NCBI GenBank assembly: GCA_947650365.1
Contig: OX393550.1
Location: 74,673,229-74,737,228 of the forward strand
Reading direction: 5' to 3'
Origin: Chamaelirium japonicum
Taxonomy: Eukaryota > Streptophyta > Magnoliopsida > Liliales > Melanthiaceae
Length of the DNA stretch: 64,000 nt
Below the pieces are notes generated by a model. It was given only the letters and a program-made list of their open reading frames with translations. It searched no databases and had not been told where the DNA came from. Below, piece after piece: positions 21,134 through 33,626 of the stretch. A program made the translations under genes and the position numbers. Position 1 is the stretch's first letter, and every line of letters begins with the position of its first letter.

Positions 21134-21245
21134 CCCTAGGGATGGCAATTGGTTAGGTTCGGGTTTTAAATTCCTATTATAAACGGGGAGAGCCTATTCA
21201 AAAATCATAAAAATCAATTCCTATACCCGCTCCATTGCCACTCCT
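21134..21245. mobile_element. Short hAT-like MITE relic
   Basis: Starts TAGGGATGGCAATTGG, the same tip as the element at 12377-12867, and ends near CCATTGCCACTCC. An 8-bp duplication was not found. Confidence 0.4.
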
Positions 21246-21699
21246 TCATATGCTATCTCTATATGTCCTAAGTCGGAGTTTGTATCATGTTTGTTTTACT
21301 AGGGTTATTGTTTGCTTATGGAAGTTTTTGCCTCTTTGAATTATCTTTCTATATACATGTGATGTATCCTCTCTAGTGCTTCTACGTCTCCAATTTTAGG
21401 GCTATGCTAAATTTTTAGGGTTTGTTTATTATGTTTGATTTGTTTTATAATGAATGTTAGGGGCCTAGGGTTTTTAATGTTCCAACTTTTAGGTTAAGAC
21501 TTTTTAATAGTATCATAATTTGATTCATTGATTGTTACATGATGATGCATGATATACATGATTTTATGTATTCTCATTTTAGTGATTTAGCATGACAATG
21601 ATGACATGAATATTCTTTTTGGAAAAGAATATTTGATTTCAGTTCTTTGATTAATTTTACATTTGATGGTATTATTTTTATTATTTGTTCAAATCCAAA

Positions 21700-21800
21700 T
21701 ATTATCCAATATATAAAAATTTTAATATTAAAAAAAGGCGCCACCGCGCTGCCTAGGCCACGCCTCAATTAGTTAGGACTGACCGCTTTGACAACTATGT
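21700..21800. mobile_element. hAT-like MITE right-end fragment (CTAGGC family)
   Basis: TATTAAAAAAAGGCGCC, then GCTGCCTAGGCCACGCC and ACTGACCGCTTTGACAACTATG. Homologous to the fragment at 43085-43143, with which it shares the TTTAATATTAAAAAAA and gacaac-type end. Confidence 0.5.
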
Positions 21801-22088
21801 TTATGACATTTTTCTCTCTACAACCTCTCTAGTATCTACAATATTCTCTCTATATTTTCACTTTACATTTTCTTTCTATGATTCTCTCTTAATTGGCTAG
21901 CCTCATCGACTCATCCTCCCAAGAAAGAATCTTCGAAAAAACACCTATTTTGGAGAGATTTGGAGCTCCCAAATCCCTTGTTCAAATCTCTCCAAGAATT
22001 TTATCTTTGGCTATCCAAACAAGGTAAAATATCTTCAAGGGATTTTAAATACTTTGTGACCCCAATTCCTCAACCAAACATGCCCTAA

Positions 22089-24087
22089 AAGATCAACAAT
22101 TCTCAGACCATTTGTCAACCTGACATCGCCATCCATGATTGGTGCCAAAAACTAACGCAACTTTGCAAGAATGGGCCTAAGCCTAGTAAGCTAGGTGGCA
22201 GGTAGGGAGACCTATTTTATTTGTGATGCAGTTTAAGCTTTTGCAACTAGGGAGTTAATCTCCAGAGTTTCGCTAAAGTAGGAAAAATTGAATTCATCTC
22301 TGTGGCACACGTTAAAAGCCAAAAGGTCAAAGTGAAACAACATTCCAAAATGCGGAATACATAGTTTACATACTAATCTCCCAAAATAATTCGATCTGGA
22401 ACAAAACAAAATGTACTAGCCAATGGTTTTACCGGTTATTACTTGAATCTATGGACTGGACATGTCCTGATCTTTTTACTTGCTCATAAGACCGGGTTTG
22501 ATCATCGAAACTGCATCTGATGCCCCATGGCTTCCTTTTTTAGTTGCGCTCCACTTCTATTTTGCAGTTTATTAATATGGTCTTTAATGAGTAGATCAGT
22601 AGATGTCTCCTTCAAGGATTTTTTTGGTGCACCCAAAAACTAAGTAACTTGCTATCAATGCTGATTGATGCGACTTTGGGCATCTCTGTTGGAATGTTTG
22701 CTTCTTTTTTAAGTTATTAATTTTTCGCCATCTGTACCTCATTTTGCATTCATACAAAACAATGTTTCTTCTCTGTCATTATTATTATAACATGAAGGTA
22801 ATTTTTTATCAAATTGACTCTTCATTTCTTATATAGAGGCCATATAGAACTCATAAGGGTTATATTTTTTTTGAGAGCACGTATTAGCTTTAGACCTAGA
22901 TATATTATCTAGTCCAATTATGCATGGAATTTTTTGGCACGGATTCACTGCTATGCATATCTACCATATTCTCTTCTTTTCAACAATTGACCAAGACAAA
23001 GATCTCTCATTGCCATTGTTTAAGAGCCATCAGCTTAAGCTCTTTCATTGTTTGGGTCCGTCCCTTCGGTCCATGTAGTTCCTCGTTAATCAATTAGTCC
23101 TTGACTCCACCAATATTCCCCTGCGAATCTGAGAATCCTGATTTGGATCAAGCCAACAACCTTTTGTTATGGTTTTTTCTTTTATTCTTTTTTTGTTTGG
23201 TTTTGGACTGTGGGTCCCTGCTGCTTTTGTGAATATGGTTGTGCTTTCACCTGGCTCAGATCTTTGTTGATTTCCTGGCGATTTCAACATTTTAATGTGC
23301 TTTTTTGGTCGTTTTTCTTTCTTCTTTTTATCTCCTTCCACAGACCAGTGGTAAGTTTCCACGGTGAGAGCAAATAGGGTTTTTTTTCACAAGCATGCTT
23401 TCTCTAGCCTAGACAGTACTAAATCTAGTCTTTTAACTGAGAAGGCTTACCTATACTCCTTACCCTTACACATGACATAACCTGTTGCCTCTGCTTTCTT
23501 TGGATATCTTTCTTCATTTATAAGACCTGGAAAAGTGATTTGGCATCTTCATTCAGTACTCCTTGGAGACATCTTCTGCAAGTTATGCAAAGAATTTGGT
23601 CACACTAGGCACATATGTGCAAAGCATCGGAAGAATGCTGGGGGTACCTTCAAGCTACATAATCACAGACTTTAAATGGTTCTGGAGTTTTATGGATCAA
23701 GTTCTTTGCACACGATTGAAGGTCTTTATGTTTCCTTTAGGAGTTTTCTTATATACTCTCGGTAACAGAGGACTATAGAAGACTACCTTGCACGTAGATC
23801 AAGTTCAATGGAATTTCATCACCTTCAATCTGACTCTTGTACAAAATAAAGAAAGCTCCTCAAGACGTCCAATAGTAGCTTGATCCATAGCGTTGTATGC
23901 TCTCAAATCCAATTTGCAGATCTTGTGATCTAGACTTACATGTTGATTCACAAGTTCCATTAATGTCTCATCTCTTTGTTTATCCAGTAATTTCAATGAA
24001 TTGGATCGACCACTATGGTAGAACTAGGTAGCAAACCAAATTCATTCATGAGAGAAATCAAAGAGCCCTACGATGATACCAAATTGG
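22089..24087. other. Intergenic, no gene recognised
   Basis: AT-rich sequence without long conserved frames or clear repeats. A minus-strand frame at 23805-23996 lies next to a possible retrotransposon primer site at 24068-24082 and could be a retroelement leader, but shows no domain. Confidence 0.4.
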
Positions 24088-25075
24088 TGTAAGGGAAAGA
24101 ACTTTTGTGGTTTGTATTTTGGGTGAGATTTGGAAAATTTCAGACTTAAAACAAGTAGGATCAGATCTGAAATTAAACTAGAAAAATGGTCAAAGATAAT
24201 AAAGAGTCAACTAGAAGAAGCCTATTATCGAGTAGGATGAGAATCAAAAGGTTTTGTGATCCGATGAGGGTTCATGAAGTAATTCATAAAATATATGCTT
24301 GCTGAAATTAACTTTCTGTAGCATAACTTCTAGATTTGGGAAGTGTGGGGTAAATTAGCTCAGGTTTTTTGCATGATCTTCCTGAAAACACAACAAGAGA
24401 AGAGATACAAGAAAAGGAGAGAACAAGCAAGGGAACACCAGGATTTATGTTGAAGACATTCACGATGTGTGAAGGAAAAACCACGGGGCATGATCCGAGA
24501 CAAATTCCACTACTCAGTTCAGAGATTACACGCTCTGATCTCACTCTCACACTCCTCTATGATAAAGATTTACAACATGAACGCTCCCTCCCTTTCCCAC
24601 TCTCTCTCATCTTTAGATTTGATTCACTGCCTTTGGATTGGATCCTCTTCTCATAAGCCATGGAAACTCATTTATAGGTGATCCCTCACATTGGTAGAAT
24701 CTTTTGACCGTATCATCATTGCAAGTTGTTATGTCCAGCTATTGATAGGTTGATGGAGAGGACTCCACGTGTCACTTTCTCATTGGTCTGCACATCATTA
24801 TGTTGCACGTTTTCTATGATGTACTCGAGTGTCTTTTAACTTTCTTTGATCTTGCTAATTGACTAGTATATTTGTTCCCTCTGAGTGGTATCTAGATTTC
24901 TGCTTTCAGCTCTCCTGACATAACCCTCAAGATTTCTGGCATAGACTTCAACTTTCCTAGTGTAGATCTCAGCTCTTCTGGCTTAATTTCTTCCCTCCAC
25001 GAGGAGGAATTTTTGGATTTCTGCTGCTCGGATCATTCTCTTAATTGAAGACTCATTTTCATCTTATGTGGCAAC
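24088..25075 (-). repeat. Possible LTR of an unclassified retroelement
   Basis: On the minus strand a CTTACA end is followed after a few bases by TGGTATCATCGTAGGGC. That resembles the TGGTATCAGAGC initiator-Met primer site used by many plant LTR elements. The far boundary is a guess (TGTTGCCACATAAG on the minus strand, about 25075), and no second LTR is visible. Confidence 0.3.
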
Positions 25076-26047
25076 AATTCTTCCTAAAAGCTACTAAAAA
25101 CAGGAAAAATAGGCCAGGAAACTATGAAGATGGCTGTTTCTGGGGTTGAAAATTGAGATTAATAGCGAAGCTATTAACTATGGTAGATTGGGGTCCTAAT
25201 AAGGATTTCAATAACCGAGCGCAAAGTTATGACCGTTTGAAGTTGTCAAAAAGCATATGGACTTCTGGCAATCCCAGGTGACCTGGAATCCAACGATTCT
25301 CTCTTCATAGGTCCGGTCTGTGTACTTCGTCAGCTATCTTTCATTTACAGGTCGGTTCATATGTCCATAATCCATTTATCCCTCACAGCTTTCAGATATG
25401 TTCAAGATTCCTTAAGAAGATTCTAAATTCCACAACTATATTTACACCGAATAACTTTCTTCGCATCTCCATCCGGTGCTGCCACATGTCTGGTCAAATT
25501 ATGTACCCATGGGAAGGATTATGTGTGGCTTTGATATAGATCTAAGCATATTGATGATTTAAGAGTTGAGATCAACAAGTCTACTAATGTGCTTAAATTT
25601 AAATATAGATGCAATATTAAGAAAAAATCGAATAATAAGAAAAATAAACAGAAGATAAGTAATATAAGAGTCACTTCTGATGGATCATTACGGCATTATA
25701 CCTTGATGTTTCCAATGATGGGAGATGTGCCATGATCTAGACTTCGATGTTAGATCTAACACCCTCATCTAATTCCGATTGTCTGAGGATCAAACTACAA
25801 TGAGTCTAGGCTATATCTATCATTAATTTGCTAGATCCAATGTCGCATATCAACGGAAGCAATAAAAAACATGAACCCTGGATTTAATCTATATGATTGT
25901 CATATAATAATGATGAACATCATAAAAATGAAGCATGCGTGAAGATTAATTTAAGATTTGAATTATACCTATCGTTTGTTTGTTGCTGGATGAAGAAGAG
26001 GCTTCTTTGCTTTAAGATCTTCTCCCTGAAGTTGAGTTGGTTGAATC
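25076..26047. other. Intergenic, nothing recognised
   Basis: No conserved frame, RNA gene or terminal repeat was found in this AT-rich stretch. Confidence 0.4.
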
Positions 26048-26551
26048 CTAAGAAGCACTGACACTGGTACGGGGACACGGTTACGACCAATGTTGTTTAA
26101 ACCGGACCGGACCGGCCGGTCCGGGCCGGAAACCGGTGAACCGGCAGACTCAACGGCCCGGCTGCCCATCGGACCGCTCCAGGATAATGAACCGGGATCG
26201 AACCGCTGGACCGGCTGGTTTTTGGCAAAAACCGGGCGGCTGAGAGCTTTACTGAACCGCCCGGTTCAGTCTGCCTATTAAAAGGGCTGTAGCCGCTGTA
26301 CCCTCTCACGTCTCACCCCGAGCGCCCGTGGCCCGTGCGACGTTACGTCTCCCTGCCAGTGCCGGGCTTCATCTCCCTGCCGGTGCCGGGTCTGCCGATC
26401 AGCCCCCACCTTGAGGCCGACTGGAAATCAGCCGACCAGTCCCGCACGGTGCACTCCCAGCCTCCCAGGTACTCCCCTGAGTCCCCCCCCCCCCTCTCTC
26501 TCTCTCTCTGGACCGATGAAGACTGAAGAGTTCTGGCGATTTTTTTTTTTG

Positions 26552-26594
<43 letters not shown>

Positions 26595-26670
26595 TCAGGC
26601 CGCAGTCGCACGGCGCTCTTCAGGCCGACTGTAGTAGGGTATTTTTTTTTTTGGATTCTCTCTCTTCTCT

Positions 26671-26701
<31 letters not shown>

Positions 26702-27701
26702 TCAGGCCGCAGTCGCACGGCGCTCTTCAGGCCGACTGTAGTAGGGTTTTTTTTTTTGGATTCTCTCTCTTCTCTTTTCTCTCTCTCTCTCTCTCTTTCT
26801 TTCTCTCATTCTCTGTGTTCAGAGTTTTCAGACCCCACGGTGCACTTCAGAGTTCAGGCCAAAATCCAAATGAGTGGAGAGTTTTTTTTTTTTTTGGATT
26901 CTCTCTTCTCTTCTCTCTCTCTGTTGAACCGGTGAACCGGACCGGACCGGTACCCAAACCGGTTCATACTCCGGTTCGGCTCTGACAACATTGGTTACGA
27001 CACGACACGGGTACGCCGACACGGAAAATCCTAAAAAAGGACACGGGTACGACGGGGACATGGCAAAATAAATTAATATTTTTTATTTATATTTTATGTG
27101 TGTTTATAATTCGTATATATTTCAATAACCAAAAAAATCTCATAGAAAATAACTAAAATGAAAATTTAATGCATACTGAATTGCAACCGTTAGTTACACC
27201 CAGCCCGATTGGTGAATCACATACAACCCTAAATGGCATGAAAAAGAACGTCTATGTTTCAGTTTTGGCTTCAACCTATCTAAAACCTTAAAGGATCAAA
27301 TAGGTTAAAGCCAAAACTGAATCATAATCGTCCGTTACTACCAGTCTGACAAGTCAATTATACTCAGGCCCAAAAGACATGCAAAAGAACGGTTGCGATT
27401 CAGTTTTGGCTTCAACTTGTCTGATCCTTTGAGGTTTTAACCTCAGAGGATCAGAGAGGTTGAAGCCAAAATTGAATCACAACAGCTTGTGACCCGACCC
27501 TATATAGAACAAACAGCTCATCAAGCCGCCGTGTCCGATGCGTGTCCTGCAAGTATCCGACGAGTGTCGGGTGAGTGTCCGGCTCCCGGAAGCAAATGGG
27601 ACATGGCACATGCATGTCCGACGAGTGTCCGGCAAGTGTCGGTGTCCAACAAGTGTTCGACACGGGTACGGGGGGCTTGGGGAAGTGTCCGTGCTTCCTA
27701 G
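26048..27701. mobile_element. TIR element copy 1, CTAAGAAGCAC family, interrupted by a nested MITE
   Basis: Ends CTAAGAAGCACTGACACTGG and GAAGTGTCCGTGCTTCCTAG are inverted repeats. Without the nested 26088-26993 insertion it is about 740 bp. The interior has repeated ACACGGGTACGACGG motifs near the left, an inverted CAGTTTTGGCTTCAACC pair in the middle, and repeated GTGTCCGACGAGTGTC motifs near the right. No coding sequence. Target duplication in this copy is unclear. Confidence 0.82.
26088..26993. mobile_element. hAT-like MITE nested in copy 1 (CAATGTTGTTTAAACCGG tip)
   Basis: Tips CAATGTTGT and ACAACATTG are flanked by a perfect 8-bp duplication GTTACGAC (26080-26087, 26994-27001). Removing it restores the sequence seen in the other CTAAGAAGCAC copies. 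The subterminal regions are CCGGACCGG repeats. The centre has CT tracts and a roughly 110-bp tandem repeat containing CAGGCCGCAGTCGCACGGCG. Confidence 0.92.
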
Positions 27702-28867
27702 ACTTGGATCCTTTTCACCAGAAAAATCTCAACAATTATTCCCTCTCTCTCACCAATGGCCGACCACTAAGATCCACACTAGGGAAAACCTTGAGTTCGA
27801 CATATGTGCTGCCCTCAACCACCAAAAATCAAAATAAGAAGCATACCTTAAAAATGCACCCTTATGGTTTTTATAGGCCAAGGGGCCCCAACTCCCATAG
27901 AGTCTTATATGATAAGGACTCCTTATGGTTTACACCCTCCAAGACTATTCAAACTGGAACAGTAGGGATCGATCCACCTTGCACTTCTTAATAGATGAGG
28001 GTTGTCACCAAGGGGGACCATATCTGGTGAGGATAGGAGGGACGACCGCCTTGCAACCTTTTTTAAAGCCACTAGGTTCCCAACTGTTGTTGGACGGACT
28101 AGGGGATCCTACAAAAAACATGGGTTCTCGCTCTAGTTGAAAAAAACCTGGTTTTGGAAGGTGCTGAAATTTTGGACAACAAAGGATATTTCTGTCTTTT
28201 TCTATAGTTCACTTTTTCCAATTGGGATGAAAGTTGGCTGAGAGGTAGATTTAGATGTGATGAATTTATGGTTAAAATTCCGGGTCAATCCGTCTGTTGG
28301 ATGGAAAGTTATCAAGGTTTGATCAAATCTGGATTGTAGGTTCCAGATCTGAATTTGGGATCAATTAGGCTCCAATCCACAGATAAAAATTGGGCCTTTT
28401 TGTTGTTTTAGGTTTTAGGATGATGGGATAAAGGTTGTGACAAAGTTTCATGAAGATCCGGTCACTAGGGATTGAGATCCAAGAGGTTTGCTATAGATTT
28501 TAGGTTTTTTTTACAAATTTCAGGTTTTTGGTTGGTGAGGTTTTGATGAAGAAGATGATGAAAAGATATTACCGATCGAAATGATAACTACCGGACTACT
28601 CCGGATCAATGAAGGACTCCACGAAATTTTGGACTACTCCAAATCAAAAGATTGCCCTCCGGAGGAACTTCAAATCCACAAAGAAGAGGAAAATCTTGCA
28701 CAAGATCACCGTAAAACTAATATCTTTATTTCATATCATTCATCAATTTCATCATTACAATGGGAGGCATAAGGCCTTTAAATAAGAAAAAAGAAGAAAT
28801 AAAGATCTCCTAAAAAGAATAGATTAAATATTCAAAAGATTTGAATCAATCAAATCTTACCTATTAA
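27702..28867. other. Intergenic, no gene recognised
   Basis: Short frames without family resemblance. No terminal repeats found. Confidence 0.4.
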
Positions 28868-29579
28868 CTAAGAAGCACTGTCACTGGTACGGGGACACGG
28901 TTACGACACGACACAGGTACGCCGACACGGAAAATCCTAAAAAAGGACACGGGTACGACGGGGTCATGGCAAAATAAAATAATATTTTTTATTTATATTT
29001 TATGTGTGTTTATAATTCGTTTATATTTCAATAACCGAAAAAACCTCATAGAAAATAACTAAAATGAAAATTTAATGCATACTGAATTGCAACTGTTAGT
29101 TACACCCAGCCCGATTGGTGAATTACATACAACCCTAAATGGCATGGAAAAGAATGGTTGTGTTTCAGTTTTGGCTTCAACCTATCTAAAACCTTAAAGG
29201 ATCAAATAGGTTAAAGCCAAAACTGAATCATAATCGTCCGTTACAACCAATCTGACAAGTCAATTATACTCAGGCCCAAAAGACATGCAAAAGAACGGTT
29301 GTGATTCTGTTTTGGCTTCAACCTATCTGATCCTTTGAGGTTTTAAGCCAAAATTGAATCACAACAGCTTGTGATCCGACCCTATATAGAACAGCTCATC
29401 AAGCCGCCGTGTTCGATGCGTGTCCTGCAAGTATCCGACGAGTGTCGGGCGAGTGTCCGGCTCCCGAAAGCAAATGGGACACGGCACATGCGTGTCCAAC
29501 AAGTGTCCGGCAAGTGTCGGTGTCCAACAAGTGTCCGACACGGGTACGGGGGGCTTGGGGAAGTGTCTGTGCTTCCTAG
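28868..29579. mobile_element. TIR element copy 2, CTAAGAAGCAC family (712 bp)
   Basis: Same termini and interior as copy 1 without the nested MITE. Flanked by CCTATTAA (28860-28867) and TCTATTAA (29580-29587), an 8-bp duplication with one mismatch. Confidence 0.88.
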
Positions 29580-29998
29580 TCTATTAAAGATAAAGTCTCC
29601 TAATTTTAAACAGATTTGAATCTAATCAAATCTTATCCAAAACTATATTTAAAAATACCCTAATTAATAATTCCGAAAATAAAATATTTTTTTATTAAAA
29701 TAATATTTTTGGAATAAAAAATATTTTATTTCGAAAATATTACTTTCGGTTTTATTAATTCAAAAAAATTTATTAATTTATTTATTTTTTGCCTCGAAAT
29801 TTGTGCATGCTAGATCTGATTCCCATAATTCGTTTCCGCTGCGCGGAACTCGACCTTGAGTTCTATGTAGCAGAACTGAAAATTAGCAAAGGATCTGACG
29901 AACACCAACTGATGATGATGACCCATGGTGGAGAGACATGAGGTGAAGTCGACTCCTAGATCCCTTAAGTATCCTCTGTGGAAGCAATTGAGAATCCT

Positions 29999-30561
29999 TT
30001 AACTGCCATAGGAACTTTGAAACGGTCTGCAAGAAACATTCATCCATAGGATATGCTGAAGAAAAGGGAGTCGACGGGCTCGAGTAAACTCTGGCTCTCC
30101 GAGTGTGAAATCCACTGGCATATAACTAAGTATCTGCTTAACAGGAAGAACTAGCCCAAGGAAGTTATCAACTGGTGGGAGCTCGACTATAGGAGGCAAC
30201 TCAACTAGAGGCTCTGTCAAGGTCAAATGCTTTACCGGAGGCACTGCTGGAAGTCCAGGTTCAACAAACACTCCACTGGAGGTTGAAGATCCACTGAAGG
30301 TGAAAGTACTGTTGGAGGTGAATCCGCCCTGAGAGGTGGAGTCTCCACTGATGGCTCTACAGGTGGTGGAAGCTCCACTGCTGAAGGCGGCGTCACCACT
30401 GGTGGTTGAGGCATTGGTGCCTTGTAGCATCTGGTATACCTCTCGATGTGCTTTTGACCTCGTAGTTTGTTGATCTCACTCAACTGTGTCTCAATGTCAT
30501 CCATCAATCTCAGAAGTTGATCATATCTATCGGCATTCGATTGACGGACAGATGGACGCAA
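29999..30561 (-). pseudogene. Unrecognised Pro/Val-rich ORF remnant
   Basis: Two overlapping minus-strand frames encode a helix (RYDQLLRLMDDIETQLSEI), then repeats of PPVEP/VETPP type, and finally a segment LPVKQILSYMPVDFTLGEPE. The continuity of sense across a frame change suggests one decayed reading frame. No domain recognised; a retroelement or captured gene fragment is possible. Confidence 0.3.
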
Positions 30562-31650
30562 TAGCCACTGAAGGATAGGCCATCACAATATTGCAACCAT
30601 GCTATTTGAAATGAATTTAGGAATTCGGGGGTCCTAGAGTGGGCGTGTCCTGGTTTGTCTCCACTTGATTTGTAACAAGATTCAAATATTCTTTCTTCTT
30701 CAATTGTGGTTTTCATGCTCATAGATTTTCAGCAATTGAAGGTGAAAAATGTGATAAAATGGCCGGATCTTTGAAAGAAACATGTTCCGACGTGTTTGTT
30801 CCATACTTCTTAATTTGCACCAATACTTGAAGGATCTTTTACTTTGGTACCAATTAAATGGGATATCCCAATGGATAGGATTCACATATACTGCAAATAG
30901 AGCAACAAATTGAGGCAAACTAGGATTGGATTGTTAGTAACACTTGGTATCCTGAAATATACGTGTTGGAAGGTTGACATATACTTAAGAGGATGAAAAT
31001 GGTTTTAAATAAGCAGAGTTAATCTTGTTCAGGCCTAGAAACTTAATAGGTTCAATTTGAGAGTTCTATGACAACTTTAGAGACTGGTTTCAAGTTTAAT
31101 TAGCAAAAAAAAAATTGGGTTCTAATGTGCAACCTTAATGATAATAGTTAATGTGGGGCAGAAGGGACATGGCAATGATGGATTGTCAATAACTTAGTGG
31201 AGAATTATCATACGATTGGTATTAGATTGTAACAGATCTAATCTATTCCCCCAGTAGCAGAAAGAAATGGTAGGAGGAAGGGGAATTTGTTTAACCCTTA
31301 TAAGAATTCTGACAAACCTGAAAGTTCATTTAATCCTTTAAAATTTTATTGATCTTCATCCACACACTAGATCCTTCATCCTTGAATAACTCAACATCAC
31401 CTTTTTATTTCAGTTTGAAGTCCGTACTTTCATACTTATTTATATTTGTTTTTAGTCCTGCAAAAAATGAACTCAACAAGTTAAATGTTTGAATTTCTAT
31501 TTGAAGCTCAAATGATGTCCAAGAGGCTGTATCTCATCATGCTTAATTACTTCCTCTTAATGTTTGCGGGTAGACATAGTTTATCATGTTCCTTGCTTAT
31601 CATTGAACTTGGCTCTATGAGTCGACTTGCTGGACGTTGCTTCCTCCTAG

Positions 31651-32347
31651 GCTATGAAGCACATATACGTCTAGACCCCCTCTGCATCCGCATCGTATCC
31701 ATGTCGGACAGCAATATTCGTCGGGAACCCGAGGATACGTATCCGATACATTTCATGTGTGTTACAAATTTAAGTCTTTGCTTTTAATGGATATCGGGGG
31801 ATACACCATGGATATAACTGGGTAAATAAATATTTTTCTGGTGTTGCTGTAAAGATTTTCTTATAATGATGGACATTGTAGATGGTTGGAAAAACTTTCA
31901 TTGACAACAATATAGCCCTAAGCATAAATGAATGGTGGAGAAGGATTCATAAAGCCGACCCCAAATAGATGGGCCATGGCTTGATGGTTATGGTTATGGA
32001 CATTGTAAATGTTTAATTTGCAAGGTTGTAGTTGGAGTTAATTTAAGACAAGTTTTTATGTTATTTTTAGATATATGAGTATTCGTAATGATGGACATAG
32101 TCGATGATTATTTTGTAATGTTAATGCTTCTTGGGGTTTTCCATGAAAGTTATTTGTTTTTCATCTTAATTGGTTCTACATATGTTTGGAATTGTTTGAT
32201 GTTTGTTATTGATGTTTTGGATAAAAATAAGTAATTTATTTATTATTTTAGACACGTATCCCCGATGTATCATATCTCACCTTTTCAAGAATTACTGTAT
32301 CGATGTATCTGTATCCGTATCGTATCTATATCACGTATATTACTTGG
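31651..32347. mobile_element. Possible MITE with GTATCC-rich ends
   Basis: The left side has ATCCGCATCGTATCCATG and GATACGTATCCGATACAT. The right side has ACACGTATCCCCGATGTATC and TATCCGTATCGTATC. The design (low-complexity repeated motif near both ends) resembles the CTAAGAAGCAC family, but termini and target duplication are uncertain. Confidence 0.35.
31918..31999 (+). repeat. RTE-type LINE/SINE 3' end fragment
   Basis: GGATTCATAAAGCCGACCCC followed by an imperfect hairpin and TGATGGTTATGGTTATGG. 'GTAGCCGACCCC...GGCTTGGTTG' is the familiar 3' end of plant RTE retroposons. Confidence 0.55.
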
Positions 32348-32422
32348 TTGTATATTGTGAAAACAACTTGAATTACCTTTGCTCACATGTTTCTGCAACG
32401 GCTGCACATTTCAACTTCGTAC

Positions 32423-32612
32423 CAAGGTTTAAAACACGGGTATGAGTACCCGTATCGACCGGCCTTTGGCCGAGTCATACCAGCCGTATCGACTGATGCC
32501 TGTCTGACTCGGCCGATACGGACATGTATCGGTCGATACGGGTCCAGTTTCGGGAGGGGTATTGGTCGATACGGCCGGTACGACTCGGTATTGGCCGCTT
32601 TTTAAAACCATG
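32423..32612. mobile_element. hAT-like MITE (190 bp, CAAGGTTTAAAACACGGG tip)
   Basis: Ends CAAGGTTTAAAAC and GTTTTTAAAACCATG are approximate inverted repeats. Flanks CTTCGTAC and CTTGTACA look like an 8-bp duplication with a one-base indel. The interior is a series of CGTATCGACCGG / CCGATACGG palindromes. Confidence 0.75.
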
Positions 32613-33626
32613 CTTGTACACGAATATCTGGAATAGTGCCCTTGAAGTTTTTATTCTGATTGTAGGAAATATCATCAATGCTCGAAACTGCTTGATCAAT
32701 GCTTCATTCTACCTCTGTTCCCACCTTGTTATGGACTATAGCCATTCATCCTGTAGATTTTCTCACTAACAAGCTTCCATCTCCTCCCCCTTGTAATATT
32801 TCACCCCTTTCAAATTTTTTAGGGGAATAAGTCATGAATCTTCCTCTTGGTGGTTTTTTGGTTCCACATGTTTCTCCTTAATGTATACATTGTTGGAAAT
32901 GGTATTGTTGTTATAATCATATCAGCAAGCTATTGAACTATTCTCATATTAGATGAACAAGTTGCTACCATGCATGTTCTCTCACCTCATCAACTCTCCT
33001 AGAACCATAGGTTGTTTTTTTTTTTTTAAGTTGGGATTTGCAGTAGTATCAGCCCCATGAAGATGTTCAGGTTGGTTCGGGTTTGACTTAACCCGGTACC
33101 GAACCGAACGAGTTCTGTTCTACCATACTGAAACCCCAATTGGCCATTGACCCGAACCGGTCGACTGAGCGAGATAAAAAAGAACTTGGGTGACTATCAA
33201 ATAGATCCTTCATCCTTGCATGACTCTATTTCTGTCATATTATTTCAGTTTGAAGTCTGCACTTCTATACTTCAGTTGACATCTGATTTTCTTTGCTTTT
33301 TTTTTTTTTGAGCACCCCATAGCCTCTCATCTGTGAGTGAGAGGGTTAAGGTAGCTCCCTACCCATTATTAATTCGATGCAAGCGGAATCGATCCCAGGC
33401 CTCGGGTACCAACCCTATTGAGACTTTACCAACTCAACTATTTGATGGAGAAATTGCATGTTTGAGTAGATATAGAAGAAGGTGGCGATCGTATCGTAGT
33501 TGTAGGGTTGTGAGCATAGGGGGATGAAAGATGGTGGCCGCGAAGGATGGATGACACTATGCAACGTGGTGTACTGGCTACGTCAAAAAGGAGAGGGAAT
33601 GCAGATCGATGGAGTGGTAGCAGTGT

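Larger units (their letters stand above)
18138..22085. mobile_element. Tourist/Harbinger-like non-coding element, 3.9 kb, with nested insertions
   Basis: The left end GGGTGTGTTTGGTTGAGG is the inverted copy of the right end CCTCAACCAAACATGCCC (one mismatch), flanked by TAA (18135-18137 and 22086-22088). Just inside both ends is a GGGATTTTAAAT-like block. No transposase is visible. The interior is dominated by degenerate AGAGAGAATATTGTAG arrays, in opposite orientation at the two sides, plus a truncated hAT-like MITE and two palindromic foldbacks. Confidence 0.85.

Noticed and set aside
23563-23778. 71-codon plus-strand frame and neighbours at 23090-23362
   Set aside because: No conserved motif, no splice context; treated as chance frames.
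26411-26935. 174-codon Ser/Leu/Phe-rich frame
   Set aside because: CT-tract and tandem-repeat translation inside a hAT-like MITE.
33310-33450. tRNA-derived SINE suggested by TCGATCCCAGGCCTCGGGTA-like text
   Set aside because: No A/B box pair at proper spacing and no tail; left unassigned.
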